Part shown: piece by piece, positions 8,701 to 15,125 of the stretch
Numbering within the stretch: position 1 is the first letter of the stretch
Layout: the number at the start of each line of letters is the position of its first letter
Source: G001797105 sp964528155
Lineage (GTDB): Bacteria > Chloroflexota > Anaerolineae > Anaerolineales > E44-bin32
Assembly (NCBI GenBank): GCA_964528155.1
Contig: CAZGRL010000085.1
Location: 1 to 15,157, forward strand
Length of the DNA stretch: 15,157 bases
Direction of reading: 5' to 3'
The notes under the pieces: generated by a model
Seen by the model: the letters and a program-made list of their open reading frames with translations, nothing else
Told to the model about the DNA's origin: nothing
Database searches by the model: none
Program-made: the position numbers and the translations under genes

Positions 8701-9811
8701 CGACGAAGTGCTCGATTCCCATCCCGTGTCCCGCAAACCCGACCAACTCGTCGCCTTCCACCATCCAGACGAAGGCCGAGCTTGCATCGAAGACCTCCGT
8801 GCTCTCCTTGGATATCATGTCGAGAAGTTCGGGCAACTGGATATCCGACGTCAGGGACAGGCCGACTTTGGCTACGGCCTCTGCCAGCTTGCGATGGCGT
8901 CGCTCCTCTTTCAGAAGCCGCTGAAGCTCCCTCTCGGCCGTTTTTCGGTACGTCACGTCGGTGACGATCCCCAGGATGGCCGGTTCGCCCTGATAGCTTA
9001 TCAATCGCGTGGCGGCGTGGGCGTCCACCAGGCGTCCGTCCCTGTGAAGGAGGCGAACCTCACGCGGTGGTTGCTCACGACCTCGCAAGAGTTCCCTGAA
9101 ATTCTCCTGCACCTGGTCGAGGGAATCGGGGGCGATCAACTGAAGAAAGTTGAAATCAGAGCTTGTCAGCTCGGCAATGGTGTAGCCCGTCAGTTCCTCA
9201 GCGGCAGCGTTGGCGAAGACTAGCCGCCCGGACTGATTGACGAAGACGCCATTAGGGGACTTTACGGCCAGCCCACGGAAGAGCGCCTCCGATTCCAGCA
9301 GATCTCGCTGAGTCCGTTCGCGCTCAGTGATGTCGAACAGGGTGCCGGCCACGCCCAGACCGCCCTCCAGGTCGACCGACTGACCGAGGACCTCGCATTG
9401 GATGAGACTGCCGTCTTTGCGAACACCCCGGAAGGTGTAATGGACGCTCTTGACCTCGCCGGCTAGCCGCCGGCGGACGTATTCGGCCACCTTGTCACGG
9501 TCGTCGGGATGGGTGAGGTCGGCCGGCCCGAGCTTGCCGATGAGCTCCTCGCGCTCGTAGCCGAAGATCTCCGCCAGACTCGGGTTTGCATAGATGAATT
9601 TGCCGTCCCGGAAGACGTAGGTGCCGGCCATCGACCCTTCGGAGACGGCTTCGAAGAGGCGGAAGCGCTCTTCTGCATTGGGCTCGAGGGCATTGGGGAG
9701 GGCCGAAGAGGCCGTCGTTGGCGGCCGCGCAGACTTCTCCGGCGACTGATTGGCTGCGGTTCTCTTGCCTTCTGAGGTTGAGGATTCTGGCCGTCGCTTC
9801 GTAGGCGTCAC
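5786..9811 (-). CDS. Soluble multi-PAS/multi-GAF sensor histidine kinase (orphan)
   Basis: Cytosolic sensor kinase of 1341 residues; no membrane helix or signal peptide. Domains in order, approximate: PAS 45-167 (with LTHPDDR, ending DITERE), PAS 170-293, GAF 320-465, GAF 490-640, GAF 685-840, PAS 863-980, PAS 987-1107 (DITERKRAEE), HisKA 1118-1185, HATPase_c 1230-1341. Each GAF ends in a helix like QAAIAIEN that continues as coiled coil. The phospho-acceptor is His1127 in SASHSLRTPMH. The N-box is LGNLIENAIQYS (Asn1245), G1 is DQGAG (Asp1273) and G2 is GGLGLYL (1303-1309), so ATP binding looks intact. The residue after the His is Ser, not the usual Glu or Asp. There is no receiver domain and no response regulator gene in the window. 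I chose the GTG at 9811 because GAGGGG lies six bases before it; an open frame continues upstream to an ATG at 9976, but with a composition unlike protein. PAS domains may bind flavin, haem or small ligands; which is not visible. Confidence 0.93.
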   Translation of the reverse strand: MTPTKRRPESSTSEGKRTAANQSPEKSARPPTTASSALPNALEPNAEERFRLFEAVSEGSMAGTYVFRDGKFIYANPSLAEIFGYEREELIGKLGPADLTHPDDRDKVAEYVRRRLAGEVKSVHYTFRGVRKDGSLIQCEVLGQSVDLEGGLGVAGTLFDITERERTQRDLLESEALFRGLAVKSPNGVFVNQSGRLVFANAAAEELTGYTIAELTSSDFNFLQLIAPDSLDQVQENFRELLRGREQPPREVRLLHRDGRLVDAHAATRLISYQGEPAILGIVTDVTYRKTAERELQRLLKEERRHRKLAEAVAKVGLSLTSDIQLPELLDMISKESTEVFDASSAFVWMVEGDELVGFAGHGMGIEHFVGRRLSLSGPDSLARQVVCEARPIYVNQARSSPVVNQRLLELFDAQAILGVPLIRGDKAEGVLILLESSDPERFKDEDLEVAMVLGGQMAVAIENAQAVRLEHRRLQQLSSLIQSSTLISSTLDLDSILARIAEETCKAIDATSAYICTYDQETKASTVVAEYYSAWATERESDLGHTYNLATDFPGTVEDLEARRPSVVHVNGPDLSESERQHLLLYGGKSTLTIPFAIGGRVSAYAEIWDSRAWREFTEEEIELCLTIGRQAAIAIENGRLYKRAKEDLAERRRAESALAMTVRQLEKAVVDAGRLAATEAALRDSAAALSGTLDLDEVLDRILANVGRVVPSDTVDIMLLQHEEGGEILAGVRGRGYAERGLPGWLERLRLPVRDVPSFQRIVRNSRPYAIPNVKDASDWVDFPETDWIESYATAPIVSKGQVIGILNLCSETAGFYSQAHAEVLQSFADQAAVAIENARLFTQARQELADRQKAEQELMELSEFNLSILAEMADGVVVEDSHGKFTYVNPAAAALVGYAPDEMIGQHWTTLLPPDQQPVVEQADERRRSGLTDRYEVELLSKGGRRIPVLVSGRPRSTTGEFAGTIAVFTDVSERKRAEQALRESNAQFRTLFEASPDAILLIDPHDRWLILDCNTRACTMNGYTRDELIGESVDLINLTPGDQAERAEYLKKIRESGALRLETFHRRKNGDVFPVEVVTSLISLGGREVVLGIDRDITERKRAEEAERAFLRTKEDFLVSASHSLRTPMHTLMGFLELLAEGQVDDPEVQKDFLERALKDARHLADLVERVVGTARMESGSVELDLATVSLGDLIGDTLGSYEGLAQEKGIKLSWELQGPSGPIRADRARLRQALGNLIENAIQYSEDGMTVRVEAEQNDLGTEMRVIDQGAGLSKGDQLVIFEKPYLRSAGPSGDHVGGLGLYLTRTIVEAHGGSVRVESEPGKGSVFTIFIPHHR

Positions 9812-9817
9812 GATTGT

Positions 9818-9823
9818 CCCCTC
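9818..9823 (-). promoter_or_regulatory. Ribosome binding site that sets the kinase GTG start
   Basis: GAGGGG on the minus strand, six bases before the GTG at 9811-9809. It is the only strong ribosome site near the 5' end of the kinase frame and decides the start used here over the in-frame ATGs at 9976 and nearer positions. Confidence 0.65.
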
Positions 9824-9898
9824 TACGGCAGGCTCCGCCGACGAGCCGCTCTGGACCGGACGCATCCGGTGACGGCCCTGCGAGCCGGCCAGCGATGA

Positions 9899-9904
9899 AT
9901 TAGA
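9899..9904 (-). promoter_or_regulatory. Possible -10 element for the histidine kinase
   Basis: TCTAAT on the minus strand matches five of six bases of TATAAT, about 88 bases before the GTG start. A near-palindrome ATGTGATACAT lies just upstream (9907-9917) and could be an operator. No convincing -35 box is seen. If transcription starts here, the upstream ATG at 9976 cannot be used. Confidence 0.25.
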
Positions 9905-10004
9905 ACATGTATCACATTCTGGCGATCGCCGCCAGACAAGGGCCTCCGCCATCCAGCGATGCAACTCCGCCGCCAAGTGTCGCTTCCCACGACGCGCTTT
10001 CCGG

Positions 10005-10010
10005 TAGAAT
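10005..10010 (+). promoter_or_regulatory. Possible -10 element for the dynamin-like GTPase
   Basis: TAGAAT, five of six matches to TATAAT, lies 30 bases before the GTPase ATG at 10040. This would give a short leader containing the ribosome site AGGA. The -35 region is poor, so an activator or alternative sigma factor is possible. Confidence 0.3.
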
Positions 10011-10039
10011 ACAACGCCAGTGAGCGATAGGATGAAAAG

Positions 10040-11803
10040 ATGACAATGACCGCGCTCCTCACGCCGGATCAGGCGAGAGTTTGGGACGAGGAACGCCGAT
10101 CGCTTGGTCGAGTCATGGATGCCCTCCAGGCGTGGGAGGTACCCGAGGCTGACGTCAAGCGACTGCGAAAGGCCCTCAAGCAGCTCGATGAGCTCTTCCT
10201 GATGGTATTCGTCGGCGAGTTCAACAGCGGCAAGTCAGCGCTGATCAACGCCCTTCTCGGCGCAGCCTATCTAGAGGAAGGGCCAACGCCGACCACGGAT
10301 CGGGTCTACTTGCTGGTGCATGGCCAGCCTGGGGTGAGCGCCCGGACCGAGGAGAATATCCGCCAGATCGGCCTGCCCGCAGGGCTCCTTGAGCAGATCC
10401 ATATTGTGGACACCCCGGGGACGAACGCCGTCTTGCCCGAGCACGAAGCCATCGCTCGCGACTTTGTCCCCCGCAGTGATTTGGTGGTGTTTGTCACGTC
10501 AGCCGATCGGCCCTTCACCGAAAGCGAGCGGCTCTTTCTGGAATCCATCCGCGAGTGGGGCAAGAAGGTGATTATCGTCGTCAACAAGGTCGATTTCCTC
10601 GACTCGCCCGAGGCAGTCGTTGAGGTGGAGGAGTTCGTCCGGGCGCAGGTGCGACGCTTGATGGATTTCGACCCCGACCTCTTCTCGGTTTCGGCCCGCG
10701 CCGGGATGCGCCTAGCGGCCGGAGCGTTGCCACCAAACTCACCCGAAGTGCAGGGATTCCGTCGATTCCAGGATCACCTTGTTGAGCGGCTGTCGCAGGC
10801 CAGTCTGGTGCAACTCAAGCTACTGAATCCGCTTGGCGTTGGCCGTAAGCTGGTCGGCGATCATCTGGGCAGAGCAGAGGCACGCAAGACTGTTCTTGCC
10901 GAGGACGCCAGCGCCTTGCGCCAGGTTGATCGCCAAATGGAGCTGTACCGTGACGACACGATGGCTGGCTTCAGGCAACACCTGGCAGGCATTGAGAACG
11001 AGCTACTACAGATGAGTCTGCGGGGGGAGAAGTTCCTTGACGAGCACATGCGCCTGCTCAAGATCGGAGAGATGTTCCAGGGCCGGCGGATCCGAGAGGC
11101 TTTTGAACGAGAGGTCGTCGGCGACACCCCTGAGCGGGTTCAGGTGCAGGTACAAGAAGTGATCGACTGGATGGTGGAGCGGGAGCTCGGCCTGTGGCGC
11201 CAGACAGCGGCCGATCTGGGGCGCCGGCAAGAGACCGGGGCATTGCAGGACGCTGCCAGCAAGGCCGCGGGCGGGTTCGCCTACAATCGCCGCCAGCTCC
11301 TCGAGGGGCTCGGAGCTCAGGCGGACCATGTGATCGAAGGCTACGATCGCCAGGCCGAAGCCGCCCGGTTGACGGCCGCTGTCCAGGATTCCGTGGCGAT
11401 GGTTGGCCTGGTGGAGTTCGGCGCCATCGGACTGGGCCTGGTTCTGAAGGCAATCTTGACGACGGCGGCCGCCGATGCGACGGGCATCCTGGCTGCCGGT
11501 GTGTTGGGTGTGCTTGGATTGGCAGTCATCCCTTGGCGGCGGGGAGTCGCCAAGCGCGAGTTCCGGCGCAAGATGGAGGAACTGAGAACGCAGCTGACCT
11601 CGACGCTTACCAGAAGCTTCTCACGTGAGCTTGAGCAGGCGCTAACCCGCATACGCGAATCGCTGGCGCCGTACCGCCGATTTGTCATCGCCGAGGAAAG
11701 TAGGCTCGAGCATGTGATCGAATCATTGCGCGCGGCGAAACTTGAGATGGCCGAACTGGCGGAGAGCATCGAGGCCGGGTGGGCCGCCGAAACGGATCAA
11801 TGA
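10040..11803 (+). CDS. Bacterial dynamin-like GTPase with a hydrophobic hairpin
   Basis: Large GTPase of the dynamin family, expected to bind and remodel membranes; 587 residues. The GTP-binding motifs are all present: G1 GEFNSGKS (59-66), G2 Thr85/86 in PTPTTDRV, G3 DTPG (124-127), G4 NKVD (182-185) and a G5-like SVSA near 216-219. The middle (about 280-445) is mostly charged helix, as in a dynamin stalk. Two hydrophobic segments follow at about 451-475 and 478-499, then a coiled-coil tail (505-580). Such a hydrophobic paddle or hairpin near the C-terminal part is known in bacterial dynamin-like and mitofusin-like proteins. The ATG at 10040 has AGGA seven bases upstream. Bacterial dynamins often occur in tandem pairs; only one is here. 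It is divergent from the giant kinase. Possible roles are membrane fusion, repair or vesicle formation; none is shown by the sequence. Confidence 0.9.
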   Translation: MTMTALLTPDQARVWDEERRSLGRVMDALQAWEVPEADVKRLRKALKQLDELFLMVFVGEFNSGKSALINALLGAAYLEEGPTPTTDRVYLLVHGQPGVSARTEENIRQIGLPAGLLEQIHIVDTPGTNAVLPEHEAIARDFVPRSDLVVFVTSADRPFTESERLFLESIREWGKKVIIVVNKVDFLDSPEAVVEVEEFVRAQVRRLMDFDPDLFSVSARAGMRLAAGALPPNSPEVQGFRRFQDHLVERLSQASLVQLKLLNPLGVGRKLVGDHLGRAEARKTVLAEDASALRQVDRQMELYRDDTMAGFRQHLAGIENELLQMSLRGEKFLDEHMRLLKIGEMFQGRRIREAFEREVVGDTPERVQVQVQEVIDWMVERELGLWRQTAADLGRRQETGALQDAASKAAGGFAYNRRQLLEGLGAQADHVIEGYDRQAEAARLTAAVQDSVAMVGLVEFGAIGLGLVLKAILTTAAADATGILAAGVLGVLGLAVIPWRRGVAKREFRRKMEELRTQLTSTLTRSFSRELEQALTRIRESLAPYRRFVIAEESRLEHVIESLRAAKLEMAELAESIEAGWAAETDQ

Positions 11804-11950
11804 GCCGACGGCTGACCGCTTGCTGGTAATGTCAGCGGAAGCTCGAATTGCTGCCAAGCCACCGGCGGTGGCCCTCCCGGCCCCCCTGCCGCCGGCAAGA
11901 CCATCCTGGCCGTGCGCCTCTTCCTCGCGCCGGCATGTGACGGAGAGAAG

Positions 11951-12003
11951 GCCAAGCCAAAGGAGGCCGGCAAGCTTCGCTTGCCGGCCTCCTTTGGCCT
12001 GGC
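11951..12003. terminator. Long hairpin between convergent genes, probable bidirectional terminator
   Basis: GCCAAAGGAGGCCGGCAAGC (11956-11975), a TTC loop, and its exact 20-base reverse complement (11979-11998). After one A/C mismatch the stem extends by GCCA/TGGC (11951-11954 and 12000-12003). It sits between the ends of the GTPase gene (11803) and the leftward phosphotransferase gene (12026), where a shared terminator is expected. Neither side has a T-run, so it is not a classic intrinsic terminator. It could also be a dispersed palindromic repeat. Confidence 0.65.
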
Positions 12004-12025
12004 TGCGACTGGATGTGGGTGGGGA

Positions 12026-13126
12026 TTAAGGAACGGGCAACTCGGCCAGCAAGGCGGAGAAGGCCTGCCGATTGGCGTCGACGTCGAACCAGTGGATGAA
12101 GTTGACGCCATGCCTGAGGTAGACGAGGTATTCCTCGGGGTCGACTTCCCTTCCGAAGAAGTCGCGCACGCCCCAGTACAGGACGTAAATATCGGCAGCG
12201 TTGATCAAGTGTGGGAGTGCCGCCAGCTCTTTTGGGGAGAGGGCCGGGTAGGCCGCTGAGGACAGGAGCGCCTGCTGATATGCGCCGAGGAACGTCCGGG
12301 CGTCGTCGAGGCGAAGCTCCCCGTCGTGTGAGCCTTCCCACCCGGTGGTGAAGTACCAAACGGCCAGCGCCACGTCGAAGGCGCGCAGGTCGACCTTCGA
12401 CCAGTCGAAATCAACCAGCCCAGATATCTCTTCGCCCTTGAAGACCAGGTTGCCGGGGTGGAAGTCAGAATGGATGACCACTTCGGGGAGGGATCGAACA
12501 ACCGGCGATGCGAGAGAGGTTCGGGTCTCGGCGATGCTGCGGCGGACGACTTCGAAATTGTCGGCCATATAGCGGTCAAAAGCGGTGCCCTTGGAATTGG
12601 ACGGGCTCCGATCCCAGACCATCGCGATTTCCCCCAGCAGGTCCAGGATCTTCTTCTCGGCCCGCATCCCTTTGCACACCAGGGTACTCACGGCGGTGTG
12701 GTATGCCGCAAGGAGCTCACCGGCGTTGTGGAGCTCCTGGGGGGTGCAACGAGGGTCGATCCAGGTATAGCGATCCTCCCCGTGGATGAAGTCGAAGATG
12801 GCATAGTAGCATCCAGTCGGCTCACCCTTCTGCCCGGGTCGCATGTAGTACGTCGACGCACTTCGTGTCCGATGCAAGCGAGCGACAGGACAGCGGCTGT
12901 GGTCGACGAGATGGTCGATCAGCGAGTGTTCGAACAGAATCTCATCCCGCTTGATCCCGGATTTGTAGCGACGCAGGAAGTACTGGCCAATTTGACCGTC
13001 TTTCTGAGTCTCAATAGCGTAGGAGATGTTGACGGTTCCGCGCTGATCGCGTTCACAGCCGATCAGCTCGCCCAGGTCGTAGTGGGAAAGCACATCACGG
13101 AGCTCGTCGGAGGGGTCGGTGGCCAT
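12026..13126 (-). CDS. APH/homoserine-kinase-II-like phosphotransferase
   Basis: Small-molecule kinase of the aminoglycoside phosphotransferase (protein-kinase-like) fold, 366 residues from this start. The nucleotide loop region is LGELIGCERDQRGTVNISYA near the N-terminus, followed by a YFLRRYK strand whose Arg/Lys fills the usual Lys position. The catalytic loop is HSDFHPGN (219-226, Asp221 and Asn226), followed by the metal-binding GLVDFDWSK. A Trp/Tyr-rich C-terminal lobe follows. This pattern, with an N-terminal GTVN.SY element, resembles ThrB2-type homoserine kinases and choline/ethanolamine kinases. The substrate cannot be fixed: no threonine-pathway or resistance gene is nearby. The open frame extends upstream to a GTG at 13270, but those 48 residues are Gly/Ser/Pro-rich and a good promoter lies inside them, so MATDPSDELRDVL at 13126 is the likelier start, though its ribosome site is weak. 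It lies downstream of the phosphatase on the same strand. Confidence 0.85.
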   Translation of the reverse strand: MATDPSDELRDVLSHYDLGELIGCERDQRGTVNISYAIETQKDGQIGQYFLRRYKSGIKRDEILFEHSLIDHLVDHSRCPVARLHRTRSASTYYMRPGQKGEPTGCYYAIFDFIHGEDRYTWIDPRCTPQELHNAGELLAAYHTAVSTLVCKGMRAEKKILDLLGEIAMVWDRSPSNSKGTAFDRYMADNFEVVRRSIAETRTSLASPVVRSLPEVVIHSDFHPGNLVFKGEEISGLVDFDWSKVDLRAFDVALAVWYFTTGWEGSHDGELRLDDARTFLGAYQQALLSSAAYPALSPKELAALPHLINAADIYVLYWGVRDFFGREVDPEEYLVYLRHGVNFIHWFDVDANRQAFSALLAELPVP

Positions 13127-13184
13127 CGATCGGCTCTGGGAGGACGGACTGTGGCGCTGGCCAGAGTGTGGGCCAGACCCTCCC

Positions 13185-13213
13185 ATTGTATGACCGAATG
13201 CGGCGCCGGTCAC
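13185..13213 (-). promoter_or_regulatory. Probable promoter of the phosphotransferase gene
   Basis: On the minus strand GTGACC (13208-13213, four of six to TTGACA), a 17-base spacer and TACAAT (13185-13190, five of six to TATAAT). Transcription would start near 13178, giving a leader of about 50 bases before the ATG at 13126. It lies in the 215-base gap after the phosphatase, so the two genes need not share a transcript. Confidence 0.45.
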
Positions 13214-13341
13214 GACGAGGGGGCCGCTGGATGCACCCATGTGTGTTGGGATTGACCCAGGCGGAGGCACCGCTCCTCAATGCTTCTTCCAGAGGGCGGA
13301 GGGCGGACTGCAGGTCGGGGAACGTGAGCTGGAAAGGCGAG

Positions 13342-14373
13342 CTAGTCGACCACCCGCAAAACAAGGATCGTCACATCGTCGGCCTGAGTCGCGCCTGCAA
13401 CGTAAGTCTGCAGGTCGTCACGCAGGGCATGGACCACATCTTGCGCCGAGAGGGAGGCATTGTCGGCCACCACGGCTGTCAGCCGTTCGGGTCCGAAGAA
13501 TCTCCCCTGAGGGTCGGTGGCCTCGGTGACACCATCGGTATACAGGACGAGCAGATCGCCCTGGTCGAGCGAGACAGCCTCATCGGCGTAGGTGGAGTCT
13601 TCGGTCAGCCCGACGGCGGGACCCGTGGGAGCGAGCCACTCCACATTGCGCCCCACCCCAGCTTGCCCCCGCAATAGGATCGGAGGGTTATGCCCGGCGT
13701 TGCAGTAGGTCAGTCTGCGCGAATCCGGTTCGAATGCCGCCAAGAAAAGGGTGACGAAGGTGGTGAACTGAATGTTGTGGATGCATAAGCGGTTGATGCG
13801 CGCGACGAGCTCGGCCGGGGACCGGTGATCCTGGGTGAGCGTCCGGAGCATGGTCTGCAGGCTGGCCATGATCAGACTTGACGACATGCCGTGACCGGCG
13901 ACATCGGAGATGGCCAACCCCTGTCGTCCTTCGGCAAAGGGAAAGAAGTCGAAATAGTCTCCGCCGACAATTTGGGCCGGGCGGCTGAATGCGGCGATTT
14001 CCAGATGGGGGAAAGTCGGGGCCTCCTGCGGCAGGAGCGAACGCTGCACAGCGCCGGCCAGCTCGAGTTCGTTCTCCAGACTGCGGCGCTCTTCATCGGA
14101 GAAATGCTCGATGCAAACGCAGGAGGTGTAGTCCATCTGGATCAGGCGCGACTCGACGGGCTCATGGCAAACGACGCACGTTCCCAGGGTGTTCTGATCG
14201 GCTTGCTCGAGAGCCGTGTCGATCACGGCCAGATGGCGTTCGAGAGCATCCCGTCCGGAAGGGCCGAGGGCTCCCTGGATGGATTGCGGCTCGGCGCTGC
14301 GCGCCCACTCCTGCAGGATGTCGCGCTTGCTCCTCAAGCTGGTGCGGATGCGTTCGAGAAGGCCTTCGTCCAT
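13342..14373 (-). CDS. PP2C/SpoIIE-type phosphatase with N-terminal DksA/TraR-like zinc finger
   Basis: Serine phosphatase of the RsbU/SpoIIE kind, 343 residues, cytosolic. In the family these proteins dephosphorylate anti-sigma-factor antagonists. Residues 1-60 are helical. Residues 64-91 read GTCVVCHEPVESRLIQMD and onward: Cys66, Cys69, Cys87 and His90 in a C-x2-C-x17-C-x2-H pattern that matches the DksA/TraR finger spacing with the last Cys replaced by His. Then comes the linker helix ELAGAVQRSLLPQ (103-115), typical just before RsbU-type catalytic domains. Metal-binding motifs follow: GGDYFDFF (Asp139), SDVAGHG (Asp157), YTDGVTEA (Asp280) and ADDVTILVL (Asp332/333). AAGGAG lies nine bases before the ATG. 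No anti-sigma, STAS or sigma gene is in view, so the target is unknown. The membrane protein gene upstream is on the same strand. Confidence 0.92.
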   Translation of the reverse strand: MDEGLLERIRTSLRSKRDILQEWARSAEPQSIQGALGPSGRDALERHLAVIDTALEQADQNTLGTCVVCHEPVESRLIQMDYTSCVCIEHFSDEERRSLENELELAGAVQRSLLPQEAPTFPHLEIAAFSRPAQIVGGDYFDFFPFAEGRQGLAISDVAGHGMSSSLIMASLQTMLRTLTQDHRSPAELVARINRLCIHNIQFTTFVTLFLAAFEPDSRRLTYCNAGHNPPILLRGQAGVGRNVEWLAPTGPAVGLTEDSTYADEAVSLDQGDLLVLYTDGVTEATDPQGRFFGPERLTAVVADNASLSAQDVVHALRDDLQTYVAGATQADDVTILVLRVVD

Positions 14374-14430
14374 GCACTTGTGCTCCTTCGGCAGACCGTT
14401 TGAGGCAGGCCATAACCCCCGTTTAGTGCT

Positions 14431-14546
14431 TTACAGGTTACCACCGAAAGGGGCTGAAGGCAATCCCCTGGAGGGGGATACGGCACTTCACGCAGCACCC
14501 TGCGGCAGAAAGCGGGATCGCAAATCCAGAGAACAACAACCTGTAA
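14431..14546. repeat. Widely spaced 9-bp inverted repeat upstream of the phosphatase
   Basis: TTACAGGTT (14431-14439) and its exact reverse complement AACCTGTAA (14538-14546) flank most of the 182-base gap between the membrane protein gene and the phosphatase. A small stem, ATCCCC/GGGGAT (14463-14479), lies between them. They could be paired operators or a long-range stem. A 9-bp match in such a gap is not beyond chance. Confidence 0.3.
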
Positions 14547-14555
14547 CCAACGTCT

Positions 14556-15125
14556 TCAGGCTCGTCTGGCCCGGCTCGCCAGCCAAAACACACCAACGAC
14601 GACGAAGCCGGCCAGAAGCAACCCGAAGCTCCCGGCGACCATAGTCCATTTCAGCAGGGTAAACACCGGAGCCAGCGCGGCAGCCAGGGGAGTAGCCAGC
14701 GGGAAGCGGGCCATGACAATCGAAGTGGAAAGATTCTCGGAGGCGTCGAAGAATACGGCGAACACGGGAGCCAGCCGCGCTCGCTGCGCCCACAAGGAAG
14801 CCGGACGAATCCGCCGAGACACCCATCCGATGCTTGTGAACAGGAAGAAGCCGTATACGAGAGGCCAGGCGACGTCGAATGTGTAGCGCGCCCGGACGTA
14901 GGCCTCCCGGCCAGCGCGACCGTACGATTCGGCCCATGAGTACAGATCGGACGGGGAGTATATGAAGGACGCATCTGGGGAACCAGCCGTCCCGGCAGCC
15001 CGTTCGGCGATGGCTGCCTGACGCGGCAGGATGGTGCCCGCGAAGATGCCAAAGAGAAGGAATGCTGCCAGAGCCACCCACCCGCTTCGAGACCAGTCTG
15101 TTCGGCCGCCACCGGTTACGGCCAT
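14556..15125 (-). CDS. Small integral membrane protein of unknown function
   Basis: I do not recognise a named family. The protein has 189 residues. A clear membrane helix lies at about 15-34 (VALAAFLLFGIFAGTILP). A soluble segment of about 50 residues follows, rich in Ser, Ala and Tyr (YSPSDLYSWAESYGRAGREA). Further hydrophobic helices are at about 84-103 (VAWPLVYGFFLFTSIGWV), 143-160 and 162-183, with a moderately hydrophobic stretch FAVFFDASENLSTSIVMARF (122-141) carrying acidic and Asn residues that could lie in or along the membrane. The tail ASRARRA is basic. GGGAG lies six bases before the ATG. It sits upstream of the phosphatase on the same strand with a 182-base gap; co-function is not shown. 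It is probably a real gene because of the ribosome site and the regular helix pattern. Confidence 0.75.
   Translation of the reverse strand: MAVTGGGRTDWSRSGWVALAAFLLFGIFAGTILPRQAAIAERAAGTAGSPDASFIYSPSDLYSWAESYGRAGREAYVRARYTFDVAWPLVYGFFLFTSIGWVSRRIRPASLWAQRARLAPVFAVFFDASENLSTSIVMARFPLATPLAAALAPVFTLLKWTMVAGSFGLLLAGFVVVGVFWLASRARRA

Noticed and set aside
7640..9223. A 527-codon plus-strand open frame antisense to the giant kinase.
   Set aside because: It is a shadow frame in GC-rich coding DNA. Its product has no domain pattern, while the minus strand encodes clear GAF and PAS domains throughout.
9896..9918. TGTGA half-site upstream of the kinase as a CRP-type operator.
   Set aside because: The second half-site TCACA is absent at the required spacing, so a CRP site is not supported.
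9921..9930. GGCGATCGCC, resembling the cyanobacterial HIP1 palindrome.
   Set aside because: A single 10-base palindrome in GC-rich DNA; nothing else in the window points to a cyanobacterium.
11876..11920. Plus-strand frame after the GTPase stop reads GPPAAGKTILAVRLF, like a Walker A motif and a possible ATPase remnant.
   Set aside because: It lies in a very GC-rich gap where Gly, Pro and Ala codons are expected by chance, no start or Walker B follows, and the frame runs into the antisense of the phosphotransferase gene.
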